Positions 9,128 to 20,700 of a stretch of DNA of 64,000 nt are shown piece after piece. Below the pieces are notes generated by a model. That model worked only from the letters and a program-made list of their open reading frames with translations, did no database searches and was not told where the DNA came from. The DNA is taken from assembly GCF_001669775.1 (NCBI RefSeq), contig NZ_LXWK01000015.1, positions 682,001 to 746,000 of the forward strand. The letters are read 5' to 3'. How positions within the stretch are numbered: the first letter of the stretch is position 1; the number at the start of each line of letters is the position of its first letter. This stretch comes from Rheinheimera sp. SA_1. GTDB taxonomy: Bacteria > Pseudomonadota > Gammaproteobacteria > Enterobacterales > Alteromonadaceae. Made by a program: the position numbers and the translations under genes.

Positions 9128-10060
9128 TCAGAACGAATACACCAGTGTCGCTGACGTTTCAGTGTCGGTTTTAGAGCGGAATTCGCCTGGGTTGGAGTCA
9201 TATTTCACAATAAAACCGAGGCGCATCGACAGCTGGCCGCTAACCTGTGACGTAAAGGCGCTACGGCTTAACCAACTGGAGTTTTTACCATCCAGCGACA
9301 CCGACCATTCCAGTGATTGCCGGAAACTGTTGTGTTCATTGAGCTGATAATCGAGGTTGGTAGCGGCGTACCAGATAATACCGGTGCTGCGATCGCCATC
9401 TGAGGTTTCCTGATGCGCAAAACCCGGACCGGTTTCGATGTCCCAGTAGCTATCACCCTCTTCATAAAGCCGCATCGCTGAACCAGCGGCAATGGATGCT
9501 TGCTCGCGAAACGCACCAAATCGGTCGTTCAGATAGGCGCCCCGGCCGAAGATACTGAACTCACTACGATGAAATTTGTAGTTACTCTGTCCGACCAGAT
9601 TTAACCGCTGACCGGTGGTATTGCTGGTTTTCGTGTTGGTGTCACGATCAAACTGACTGTTGCGCTGAAACAATGTCTGGATCAGGTATTTATTCCGGAA
9701 GTCTTTCATTTCATGCTGGAGTTCAGCATTGGCGCGAACTGCGGTTGATTCGGTATTGCCACTGCTCAGCACCAGACCTAGCTCTACGTCACCGGCCCAA
9801 GGCTTATAGTTGTCGCCATCGGCATTGGTGTTTGTTCCGGCAACACCTGCTTCGGAAATTTTTAATTGCTGAAAAGTCTGGCCTGGTTTTAATCTTTCAG
9901 ATGGCAAACTGGACGCGGCAAATGGCATCGCCTGGACAGTGTCGGCACTTACCGCCTGCAATGGCAAGGCTAAAGCAACCAGGCTGATCATCAGCCACGT
10001 GCTTTTGTTTAAAGTTTTATTGAGAGTTTTATTCAACGATTTATTCAACAACAACTGCAT
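9128..10060 (-). CDS. DUF481 (YdiY-like) outer membrane beta-barrel protein
   Basis: A 310-residue protein with a signal peptide (hydrophobic stretch LMISLVALALPLQAVSA) and a C-terminal beta-barrel ending in ATLVYSF, the terminal Phe signal read by the BAM machinery. The WAGDVELGLVLSSGNTEST stretch and alternating barrel strands match the DUF481 family, called salt-induced outer membrane proteins, whose role is unclear. The signal peptide is preceded by four LNK[S/T] repeats (residues 5-20), encoded by a 12-bp tandem repeat. An AAGGGAT site lies upstream of the ATG. It lies downstream of the gltX terminator on the same strand and probably has its own promoter. Confidence 0.87.
   Translation of the reverse strand: MQLLLNKSLNKTLNKTLNKSTWLMISLVALALPLQAVSADTVQAMPFAASSLPSERLKPGQTFQQLKISEAGVAGTNTNADGDNYKPWAGDVELGLVLSSGNTESTAVRANAELQHEMKDFRNKYLIQTLFQRNSQFDRDTNTKTSNTTGQRLNLVGQSNYKFHRSEFSIFGRGAYLNDRFGAFREQASIAAGSAMRLYEEGDSYWDIETGPGFAHQETSDGDRSTGIIWYAATNLDYQLNEHNSFRQSLEWSVSLDGKNSSWLSRSAFTSQVSGQLSMRLGFIVKYDSNPGEFRSKTDTETSATLVYSF
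10001..10048 (-). repeat. 12-bp tandem repeat inside the DUF481 signal peptide
   Basis: Four imperfect 12-bp units, each encoding Leu-Asn-Lys-Ser/Thr, stand head to tail at the very start of the DUF481 gene. Because the unit is a multiple of three, copy-number change would lengthen the positive n-region of the signal peptide without a frameshift. Confidence 0.85.
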
Positions 10061-10120
10061 TTTTTATCCCTTAACAACACACTGACAACGCTGCTGCGCC
10101 GCCATTTCAAGCAAACAATG

Positions 10121-10152
10121 ACTCAAACAAAAAGCCAGTCAGTGACTGGCTT
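10121..10152 (-). terminator. Intrinsic terminator of gltX
   Basis: The stem AAGCCAGTC / GACTGGCTT with a 3-base loop is followed, on the minus strand, by TTTTTGTTTGAG. It begins about 29 bases after the gltX stop. Confidence 0.9.
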
Positions 10153-10180
10153 TCTTCACATCAACTTTTGAAAAGCTTAA

Positions 10181-11593
10181 TTACGCGGCTTCCCCACGCT
10201 GACTGATAAACGTCAGCGCCAGCTCAATCCGCGCCAGACAACGGGCCTGACCAATCAGCGCCAGCGTCACATCCAGCGACGGCGAATTACCACCGCCAGT
10301 CACAGCCACCCGCAGCGGCATGCCGACTTTGCCCATGCCTAAACCCAGACTTTCCGCGGCGCTGTTAATGGCAGCGTGCACGTTTTCCGCGGTCCAGTCG
10401 GTGATTGCAGCAAGGGCTTGTTGCACCGCTTTTAATGGCTCAGCAGCCACCGGACGTAAGTGTTTTTTGGCAGCGTTTTCTTCGAATTCGCTAAAGTCCT
10501 CAAAGAAATAACGACTGACTTCAACCATTTCTTTTAAGGTTTTCACTCGCTCGCCCTGTACTGCAACCAGCTGCTCCAGACTTGGGCCCTTGCTGATATC
10601 CAGCTTTTGCTCTGTCACATGCCATTGCAGATGTTTTGCGACATAAGCCGGATCTGAAGTACGAATATAATGCTGATTCAGCCACTGCAGTTTTTCGGTG
10701 TTAAAAGCCGAAGGTGCCCGGTTGCAGTCAGATAAATCAAAGATTTGTACCAGTTCTTCCAGACTGAAGATTTCCTGATCACCATGCGACCAGCCGAGGC
10801 GTACCAGATAATTTAACAAAGCTTCCGGCAGATAACCGTCGTCGCGGTATTGCATCACGCCAACAGCACCATGGCGCTTGGATAAACGTTTACCGTCATC
10901 GCCTAAAATCATCGGCACATGGGCGTATTTCGGAATATCAGCACCAAGGGCTGCCAGAATATTCATCTGCCGTGGCGTGTTATTGACATGGTCATCACCA
11001 CGAATGACGTGGGTCACACCCATTTTCCAATCATCAACGACCACGGTTAAATTGTAGGTTGGCGTACCATCACTGCGGGCGATGATTAAATCATCCAGTT
11101 CAGCGTTGGCAACTTCGATGCGGCCTTTGATTAAATCATCAATCACCACCACACCGTCTTGTGGGTTTTTAAACCGGATCACAAAAGGTTTGTCGGCTGG
11201 GTGATCGGTGCGGTCACGCCACATACCATTATATTTTGGTTTTTCGCCGGCGGCAGTTTGCGCTTCACGCATCGCATCGACTTCTTCGATGGTGCAAAAA
11301 CACTTATATGCTTTGCCATCGGCTAATAGCTGTGCCACGACTTCTTTATATAAATCAAAACGTTTGGTTTGATAGAACGGGCCTTGATCCCAGTCTAAAC
11401 CTAACCAGTTCATGCCATCTAAAATGGCATCTACCGATTCCTGGGATGAACGTTCTAAATCAGTATCTTCAATGCGCAGAATAAAAGTGCCGCCATATTT
11501 TCTGGCATATAACCAGCTGAATAACGCGGTGCGGGCGCCGCCGACATGCAGGTAGCCAGTTGGACTTGGCGCGAAACGGGAAACAATTGACAT
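10181..11593 (-). CDS. gltX: Glutamyl-tRNA synthetase
   Basis: Class I aminoacyl-tRNA synthetase that charges tRNA-Glu. The 470-residue length is normal. The HIGH-type motif appears as [15 protein letters not shown] near residue 10 and the KMSKS-type motif as KRLSKRHGA near residue 240. The C-terminal ~150 residues form the helical anticodon-binding region. A possible zinc-binding position is represented by CFCTIEE near residue 100. The gene reads away from the tRNA-Val cluster; about 200 bases separate its start from the first tRNA, room for divergent promoters. A strong terminator follows it. Confidence 0.97.
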   Translation of the reverse strand: MSIVSRFAPSPTGYLHVGGARTALFSWLYARKYGGTFILRIEDTDLERSSQESVDAILDGMNWLGLDWDQGPFYQTKRFDLYKEVVAQLLADGKAYKCFCTIEEVDAMREAQTAAGEKPKYNGMWRDRTDHPADKPFVIRFKNPQDGVVVIDDLIKGRIEVANAELDDLIIARSDGTPTYNLTVVVDDWKMGVTHVIRGDDHVNNTPRQMNILAALGADIPKYAHVPMILGDDGKRLSKRHGAVGVMQYRDDGYLPEALLNYLVRLGWSHGDQEIFSLEELVQIFDLSDCNRAPSAFNTEKLQWLNQHYIRTSDPAYVAKHLQWHVTEQKLDISKGPSLEQLVAVQGERVKTLKEMVEVSRYFFEDFSEFEENAAKKHLRPVAAEPLKAVQQALAAITDWTAENVHAAINSAAESLGLGMGKVGMPLRVAVTGGGNSPSLDVTLALIGQARCLARIELALTFISQRGEAA

Positions 11594-11748
11594 GATTAAT
11601 CCAGTAAGTCAGTCGAAATAATGCGGCTATTGTACCAACCCGGCCGCCTTCTTGCACGGCTGTTCGGCCTGGCTTTTATGCAGAATTTCCAAAGGCCTGG
11701 CAAAATGATTACTTTTACAGCAGACGGCTGCAAAAACATAAAATATGA

Positions 11749-11776
11749 TTGACAGCATTTGTCCGCCCCCTATAAT
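11749..11776 (+). promoter_or_regulatory. Sigma-70 promoter of the tRNA-Val cluster
   Basis: A perfect -35 box TTGACA (11749-11754), a 16-bp spacer and a perfect -10 box TATAAT (11771-11776) stand just before the first tRNA. The following GACGGCC is a GC-rich discriminator, the feature that makes stable-RNA promoters sensitive to ppGpp. The start of transcription should lie around 11783. Confidence 0.93.
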
Positions 11777-11795
11777 GACGGCCGAACGTTGCAGC

Positions 11796-11871
11796 GGATT
11801 GTTAGCTCAGCTGGGAGAGCATCGCCCTTACAAGGCGGGGGTCACTGGTTCGAACCCAGTACAATCCACCA
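11796..11871 (+). tRNA. tRNA-Val(UAC), copy 1
   Basis: A 76-base cloverleaf: acceptor stem GGATTGT/ACAATCC, D arm GCTC..GAGC, anticodon loop CTTACAA giving UAC (valine), T arm with GGTTCGAAC, and an encoded CCA end. Confidence 0.98.
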
Positions 11872-11937
11872 TAACGTTTTTAGTTTTAAGTATTAAAACT
11901 AATGGTTAGATGAAGTTGCAAGACATTGATATCCAGC

Positions 11938-12013
11938 GGATTGTTAGCTCAGCTGGGAGAGCATCGCCCTTACAAGGCGGGGGTCACTGGTTCGAACCCA
12001 GTACAATCCACCA
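11938..12013 (+). tRNA. tRNA-Val(UAC), copy 2
   Basis: Identical to copy 1 over all 76 bases, including the GGATTGT acceptor stem, the UAC anticodon and CCA. It is separated from copy 1 by 66 bases and probably processed from the same transcript. Confidence 0.98.
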
Positions 12014-12070
12014 TATCAAAAACTGTTGTTTTCATGACAACAGTTGCTGAAAAGCAAAAATAATACCCCA

Positions 12071-12146
12071 GGATGGTTAGCTCAGCTGGGAGAGCATCGC
12101 CCTTACAAGGCGAGGGTCACTGGTTCGAGCCCAGTACCATCCACCA
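12071..12146 (+). tRNA. tRNA-Val(UAC), copy 3
   Basis: Same body and UAC anticodon, but the acceptor stem is GGATGGT/ACCATCC (a compensated pair change), the variable-side base after the anticodon stem is A, and the T loop has TTCGAGC. CCA is encoded. Confidence 0.98.
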
Positions 12147-12179
12147 AATTCTGCAGTTTAGTTACGAAGAAACCCCCCA

Positions 12180-12255
12180 GGATGGTTAGCTCAGCTGGGA
12201 GAGCATCGCCCTTACAAGGCGAGGGTCACTGGTTCGAGCCCAGTACCATCCACCA
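12180..12255 (+). tRNA. tRNA-Val(UAC), copy 4
   Basis: Identical to copy 3. The flanks are also shared (a CCCCAG run just before and AAATTC just after both genes), which shows a recent tandem duplication of about 109 bp. Confidence 0.98.
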
Positions 12256-12440
12256 AATTCCTTTTTAAGCACTCCAATACAGACCAATACTGCGGGCATA
12301 CTTTTCAATTACTTCGGTTTTAACTGACCCTATTGTGGTTGTTACCTACGGCTCCGGCATGCAATTCCTGAAGAATAAAAATAGCTAGCAGCTCCGGTTG
12401 TTCCACCAAAGCTTGCCAGCATTCTACGCCCTTTCCGCCG

Positions 12441-13160
12441 TTATAAAGGCTTTAGTTCCAGCTCAATTTTCTGGTAATACAGCGTCGTTTTGCCTTCAAA
12501 ACCTGAGTCAGTGCCGGTAAATAACCAGATCGAGCCATCACTTTGGGTGGTGAACTGCAAGCTGCTGCCGGAGGCTGAAGTTAATGTTTTAGCTTGATAT
12601 TTACTGCCATCACAAGGCAAATCTTTCACCGCGATATTGCCCTGCACTTTCGAATTGGTACCATCCTGCGCTTGATTACCTTTGGCCACATTCAGGTTAT
12701 AGCCAACCTGCTTTGGTTCAATATCGGCAAAGCCAAAATGCAGGTACACCGATTCACCTGGCGCGCCACCTATTCCCATACAGTCGGTGCCGGCTGGTGA
12801 TAAAAAGCTTACTTTTAACCGCGCCTGATAACGGGTAGATGGCGATAAACCACTAATACGGCGCTTTAAGAACATAAATAAATCGTCACTGCGGTTATGG
12901 CCTGATAATTTGTAACCAGTGCCGGTAAATCCGGTTGGCAAAGTTTTTACACCAGAATCAAGCTCGAAAATATCGGCCTGAGCCGCATCATAATCGGCAA
13001 AACCGGCTTGCCAGTTTTGCTGGCCTTGTGCAAAGTCGTATTCAAGAACCACGGGTTTATCCGGGTCGATAATATCGACGTTACAGCCTTGCAGTAACAT
13101 TGCGCTGAATAAAGAACAAAGGCCGATGGCGCCAATCCGGCGGGTGTTGCGGTGGTTCAT
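12441..13160 (-). CDS. Lipoprotein of unknown function
   Basis: A 239-residue predicted lipoprotein with signal peptide and lipobox LLQGC, then NVDIIDPDKPVV. Asn at +2 after Cys does not clearly retain it in the inner membrane, so the outer membrane is likely. The body is beta-rich, with phrases such as YDFAQGQQNWQAGFADYD and YQARLKVSF that recall carbohydrate-binding-module-like or discoidin-like folds, but I do not recognise the family. Four Cys (counting the lipidated one) could allow one disulfide in the body. It stands alone between the tRNA cluster and a divergent regulator gene. A solitary exported protein with no functional clue from neighbours. Confidence 0.8.
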   Translation of the reverse strand: MNHRNTRRIGAIGLCSLFSAMLLQGCNVDIIDPDKPVVLEYDFAQGQQNWQAGFADYDAAQADIFELDSGVKTLPTGFTGTGYKLSGHNRSDDLFMFLKRRISGLSPSTRYQARLKVSFLSPAGTDCMGIGGAPGESVYLHFGFADIEPKQVGYNLNVAKGNQAQDGTNSKVQGNIAVKDLPCDGSKYQAKTLTSASGSSLQFTTQSDGSIWLFTGTDSGFEGKTTLYYQKIELELKPL

Positions 13161-13347
13161 GCTGAAAATTCCTGGTTGTTGAAAGTTGTTGCCAGACTAC
13201 CCAACCCCACACCGTCACAATGTAACCTTCTGTATCCAGAGTGTAAAAATAGCCGTATCGCTATTGAGGCCATCAAGCTGCTGTTTCAACTGCAGTTGCT
13301 GCCTGCTATAGTAGGAACACCTACTTTTGCCATGTGCATGCAAACCA

Positions 13348-14967
13348 ATGGATCAGACGCTCAGCCGCGAAATGACAATCCTGATCATTGACGAACAGGC
13401 GCTTGCACAAAACTACCTTCGTTATACCCTGGAAAAACTTGGCTACAGCCAGGTGCAATTCACCGACAAAGCGCAAACGGCGCTGGTCATGTGCAAAGAA
13501 CGTCAATTCGATTTGATTATCTGTTCCTTTAATTTGCAGCAAGGCAAAGATGGTTATCAGCTGTATGAAGAGCTGAAAGTGCGCCGCCTGCAAAAACTCA
13601 GTACTGGTTTTATTTTTATCAGCGCCGAAACCGATCCGTCGTTGGTGTATAGCGTGCTCGAGCTGCAACCTGATGAATTTCTTGCTAAACCCTACACTAT
13701 GCGCGATTTACAAAGCCGGATTGAACGGGTACTAAAGCGCAAACTGGAATTACGTCCTATCTATCAATGGCTGGAAAATGGCCGGCCTGACCGGGCTTTG
13801 CAACAGCTCGACAATATGTTGGCGCAAGGGCAGGCGCCAAAACTAGTACCTGTATTACTGCGCTTTAAAGGTGATTTATTGCTGGAGCTGGCTGATTTTG
13901 CCAAAGCGCGGCAATTTTTTCAGTCCGTATTGGCAGTGCAGCCCTTTGGTTGGGCACGGATTGGTCTGGTGAAGGCTCTGCGCGGCAATGGTGAAACCGA
14001 GCTGGCCAATGCGCAGATGCAACAGCTGGAAATGCGCGGTGAAAGTAAATTGTTCGTGCTGGAACAACTTGCCGAACAAGAGTTTGCCGCGGATGAGTTT
14101 GAAGCGGCGCAACAACACCTGGAACAAGCCGCCCAGTTGGCACCGCGAAATTTATATCGTCAACAAAAGCTGCTGCAGTTATCACGACTGAATCATGATT
14201 ACGAACGCCAGTATAAAACCGCACGCGATATGTTGAAATTCGCGCGCTTTTCAATGTACGAACAACCAGATCTGTATTTGAATCTGGCGCGCGCTTGTAT
14301 CGATTTTGCTGTCAGTGTCGATGAAGATGGTGAAACCAATCGCCTGAGTAAACAAGCTACCGAATGCCTGACCAGTTTGCGTAACCAGTTTCCGGATGTT
14401 GATGTGAAGCAGCAACAACTGGTGATCCAGGCCAGGTTGCAATACCTGAAAGATCACAAAGATAAAGCGCAAAAAATGTTGGAAGAACTGGATCATCAGG
14501 AAGTGCATATCGACAATATCGAAGATGCGCTGGATAAAGCCAAAGCACTGCATGAAGTGGGTTTAACCCAGCTGTCAAAATCCTGGTTCGACCGGATCAG
14601 TGTTTACTGTCAACAGCAGCAAACTGATCCGTATCTGAAAAGTTACCTGCAGCAAGAACGCAATGAACGCGCCGAGCTTGCCACGGCACCACGCGAACTG
14701 AACAACATCGCCGTTATGCATTTTCAACATGGGAATTGGCAGGCCGCATTGGCCGCATTTTCCCATGCTTTTAGGTTACTGCCCAAAAACGCTGGTATTG
14801 CGTTGAATTTACTGCAAAGTGTGTTGATGGCGCCACAAAATAGCGCCCCGAAAGAACGGCAAGCGCTGATCCAATCCTGTTTAAATACCATTGAAAAAGG
14901 TAAATTAAACCCTGAACAGAGCCGTCGTTTTGAACAGTTAAAACAAAAACATCTGGCGCCGCTATAG
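13348..14967 (+). CDS. Degenerate receiver domain fused to TPR repeats
   Basis: The first ~125 residues form a CheY-like receiver; the remaining ~410 are helical tetratricopeptide-type repeats, an arrangement known from VieB-like proteins of vibrios and Shewanella. In the receiver the acidic pair is Asp-Glu (LIIDEQ), the Ser of FISAET and the Lys of LAKPY are kept, but the phospho-acceptor position reads CSFNL where relatives have CDYNL: Ser replaces Asp (codon at 13525-13527). It therefore probably cannot be phosphorylated in the normal way and may act as a constitutive or competing partner in a phosphorelay. The start is uncertain: 13327, 13348 and 13372 are all in frame, with no clear ribosome site. 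Confidence 0.87.
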   Translation: MDQTLSREMTILIIDEQALAQNYLRYTLEKLGYSQVQFTDKAQTALVMCKERQFDLIICSFNLQQGKDGYQLYEELKVRRLQKLSTGFIFISAETDPSLVYSVLELQPDEFLAKPYTMRDLQSRIERVLKRKLELRPIYQWLENGRPDRALQQLDNMLAQGQAPKLVPVLLRFKGDLLLELADFAKARQFFQSVLAVQPFGWARIGLVKALRGNGETELANAQMQQLEMRGESKLFVLEQLAEQEFAADEFEAAQQHLEQAAQLAPRNLYRQQKLLQLSRLNHDYERQYKTARDMLKFARFSMYEQPDLYLNLARACIDFAVSVDEDGETNRLSKQATECLTSLRNQFPDVDVKQQQLVIQARLQYLKDHKDKAQKMLEELDHQEVHIDNIEDALDKAKALHEVGLTQLSKSWFDRISVYCQQQQTDPYLKSYLQQERNERAELATAPRELNNIAVMHFQHGNWQAALAAFSHAFRLLPKNAGIALNLLQSVLMAPQNSAPKERQALIQSCLNTIEKGKLNPEQSRRFEQLKQKHLAPL

Positions 14968-15006
14968 TTGCTGACGACTCTAACTGCAGTGTTAACAACC
15001 ACAACC

Positions 15007-15519
15007 TTAAACCGCTTTGTCTTCAGGCCATTCGGCAAAAACCAACGGCAGACGCCGGCTTCTTAGTAACCAACCTAACCCCAGTATCAACACCAACGGC
15101 GCCAGCAATAACCAGGGGGCATTCACCGAAACATAAGGTGGTAAGTGGCTGACTGTCCAGTATAAATCGACTGCGCAGACCCCCAGCAACAGCCAACGGC
15201 TTTGTCGCCAGATCCCAAACCAAAACCGTTTCGCCCGACCGCGTTTTAATTTTTTGTCGTAAGGCACCCGCTGTGTCAGCGCCGCTACAATCAGCAGCAC
15301 CGGTATTGCGATCAGGCAAGCACGGACAAAGTCGCTGCTGTGCGGGTAAATATAACTGAGCATGGTGCGTTGATCTGAGGGCAAAGTTAAAGTCGCAATC
15401 CAGCAGATATAGGGCCGCAGCAGTACCAACAGCAGCAGATAAAGCCGCAGCGGTACCCGGTGCAGGCCATCTTGATCCAACAGCGGTAAATCGGCATAGA
15501 CTTTGGGTTTATCGCTCAT
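15007..15519 (-). CDS. DUF2919-like inner membrane protein
   Basis: A 170-residue membrane protein with four predicted helices: near residues 23-45 (RLYLLLLVLLRPYICWI), 68-85, 110-125 and 133-150. The N-terminal pattern, a short soluble segment, DxxGLHRVPLRL and a helix ending in RPYI, resembles the DUF2919 (YfeZ) family of unknown function. It lies 21 bases downstream of ligA on the same strand and probably shares its transcript. Nothing visible suggests an enzymatic site. Confidence 0.75.
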   Translation of the reverse strand: MSDKPKVYADLPLLDQDGLHRVPLRLYLLLLVLLRPYICWIATLTLPSDQRTMLSYIYPHSSDFVRACLIAIPVLLIVAALTQRVPYDKKLKRGRAKRFWFGIWRQSRWLLLGVCAVDLYWTVSHLPPYVSVNAPWLLLAPLVLILGLGWLLRSRRLPLVFAEWPEDKAV

Positions 15520-15540
15520 ACCAAGCTCCGGCTGCGCATG

Positions 15541-17643
<2,103 letters not shown>

Positions 17644-17682
17644 TCAGTCGCTGATGCGCCGAGATTAGGTGATGGTTGTGCT

Positions 17683-17725
17683 AAAAAAGAAAACTCGCCA
17701 GCAGCTTATATAGCGGCTGACGAGT
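17683..17725 (-). terminator. Intrinsic terminator of the TonB receptor gene
   Basis: On the minus strand the arms ACTCGTCAGC and GCTGGCGAGT (one G-T pair) enclose a 13-base loop and are followed by TTTCTTTTTT. It lies about 40 bases after the receptor stop and insulates ligA from receptor transcription. Confidence 0.88.
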
Positions 17726-17766
17726 GTTGTCAGAACGATAGCGCAGTTAGGTTTTCGCGACGAAGT

Positions 17767-20700
17767 TTAGAACTTGGCGCTGACATAAACCCCTAACCGG
17801 CGGTCGGTTTTAAACTGATTGCGTAAGGTGGTATCGCCGGCCTGGTTGTAAATCAGCTTGGTTTTGATGATCTCATCCAGCAGATTGGTTGCTTCCAAAC
17901 CAATTTTGATACTTGGCGTCAGATGATAACCAACCGACATATCTAATTGACCTGTTGGTTCAGCGACAACTGGTGCAAACAAATCGGCATCACGACGGGT
18001 TAACAGATATTCAGAGCGCCAGTTCCAAGCCAGTCGTGCTGAAATATCGTTTTTCTCGTACATCGCTGTCAGGTTCAGGGTATCTTCCGAGAAGCCTGGT
18101 AATGGCAGATTGTTAAAGGCACGGAAACGGTTACGACCACCTAAACCACCGGAACCAGCACCAAAGCCTACTTTATCGTCGACATTACTCTGGTCGATAA
18201 AGGTGTAGTTGGTTTGAATACCTAAGCCAGACCACAAGCCAGGTAACTGGTCGAAGAACTGGGTGTAAGCAATTTCAAAGCCTTGCAGCGTGCCAGAGCC
18301 TTCGTTGGTATCGGTCTGGAAATTCACTGGCATGGTAACTTTTGCCAATTCATTGGTGACATCTTCAACGTACAGACGTTGCCGGATCAGGTTTTTCAGC
18401 TCTTTGCGGAACAAGCTGGCAGTCAGCGAGTTACTGGTGCTGATATACCACTCGTAGGTCAGGTCGATACTCAGCGCTTCTTCTGGCTCGATATTTTTTG
18501 GATTACCGCTGACACCGTCAAAACCAATGTTGGCGAATGGCAATGCTTCGCCATTTGGCCCCCGTGGCGAGGTATGCGACTCAGAAATAGTCCGGAAATA
18601 GCGGAAATTCTCAAAGTTTGGCAGGAAAATATTTTGCGAAATGGCAAACCGGGAGATGTGATCATCTGCCAGTTCCACACTGATATTGAAGCTTGGTAAA
18701 ACTTTGGTGTACTTGTCGCCTTCAACATGAATAACTTCAGTATTCAGCGCATTCTGATACGCCAGTTGCGCAGCAGTGTACATGGCCTGAGTGCCGCTAT
18801 CCCATGACGGTATTGCGTTCGGGAACTGCGTGGCTCCACTGGATTCAACCTGCCAGCTGACATAACGTAAACCAACATTGCCGCGGATTGGATAGGTTAA
18901 ATCGTTGTTTTCATAGTTCAGCTGGGTGTAAAACTCACGACGTTCTTCTTTACTGCTGGAGATTTCTGACGGCAGATAAGCGCCATCCATTTCACATTCA
19001 CCAGCGAGTGTTACACAATTGCGATCTCGCAGTTGGGTAAAGGTGGCAAAACCCGCTTTTTTGTTATTGGTATGATAATCCTGCCAGTTGCGGATATCGG
19101 CGATTCTGGCAAACAGAATACTTTGATTACGGCCTAACACTCCACCACCGTGGAAATCATTGGCGTTAAAGGTATACGCTTCATACAGCTCAGGATGCCC
19201 TGGCACAGCGGCGGTGCCGGTGTGAGCTGTTCGCTGACCACCGTCGGCATATGATTGCCAGGTACCGTTGGCCATTTCACCCCAGTTCCAGATGGAATCG
19301 CGTTTGATTTGTTCTTTCGTCGATGCATAAGCACCAAACTGGACCGATGTCAGCCACTGGTGATCTAACTGATAAGTACCATCAAAGGCAAATGAATCGG
19401 CTTCAGCGTCGGTATCATCTTCTTTGTCCATCGCGGAGTTAAGATACATTTCACTGTATGGCGCCGGAGCCAGTGGTGATGTCAGATTCTTACCAAGGAA
19501 ATCGACCATCGGCTTGCTGCCATTGATGTCAAAGGTCAAGTCGTTGTTTTCAAAACTATTGTTGATGGTGTAATCCACTACATCGTAGGCAGACTCAATA
19601 TGCTGATAATCAAATTCAAGTTTTAATTTTTCAATCGGGCTGTAAGTCAAACGCAAACTACTGTCTTCAACCACTTGATCAGTCTTGCGCCAACGGGTCT
19701 GAGCAAGTGAGCGGTTGTTCATTAACAGCGTGCCAGCAGTCATAAAGTTATTGCTGTCAAAAGTCGCGTTTGAGACCTGAACCTGATTCGGGCTGACGTT
19801 AAAACCTTGTTCACCTTGTTGGATCACGCGCTCATCCCAGGATAAACCGGCTTTAGAGCGGATGTATTCAGCAACAATTTCCAGGGTTTTATCGGTATTG
19901 CGAAATTGCAAAGAACTCGCCAGACCACGACGTTCCCGCTCTGAATCAGCACTACGGATTGAGGCGTCAGCCGGTACAAATTTGGTTTGACCTTTGTAGT
20001 GGGCTAATTCAGTACCGTAGTTACCGAATTGCGGCATTTCGCGGGCAGTGGCGCTACGTTCGTAATAGTTGCCTAAAGCGACGCCATCACCACGGTCTTT
20101 ATAATCCGAGGATGAAGCGGCGACTAACGCACCAAATTCACCAACGGCACTTTCCCAGCGGTTACTGACCACGACCGAGCCAATCGGCGTCCATTCTTCA
20201 CGGTGATCACCATAACTACCTTTGACCGAAGCTGTACCAAAAAAACCTTCACTGTCGAATGGCTTACGCGTCACCAGATTCACAGTGCCTGCCACACCAC
20301 CGGCAATTAAATCGGCAGTCTGGTTTTTGACAACCTCGACCTGGCCCAGTAATTCGCCTGGAATATCTTCATAACTTAAGCCACCGCCAGTGCTGGCACT
20401 GAATGCGTCACGGCCGTTAATTTCGCTGCGAACCCGATCCAGACCGCGCACCACCACACCGGTACCTTCCGCGGCAAAGTGGTTTGGATCTTCAGAAGAG
20501 GCAAAACGTTCAATAGTCACGCCCGGCACCCGCATCAACGCTTCGGTGACGCTTTTATCCGGTAAGGCGCCGATATCGTCGGCACTAATCACATCTTTTA
20601 CCGTATTGGCCTGACGCTTCAGTTCCTGCGACGTGATCACGCTGCCGCGCATACCAATAACTTCAATCTTTTCAATCTCTTTGTCGTCAGCGGCTTTGAC

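Noticed and set aside
12044-12268. A 74-residue ORF with repeated WLAQLGEHRPYK-like text
   Set aside because: It is translation through two tRNA-Val genes, a known artefact.
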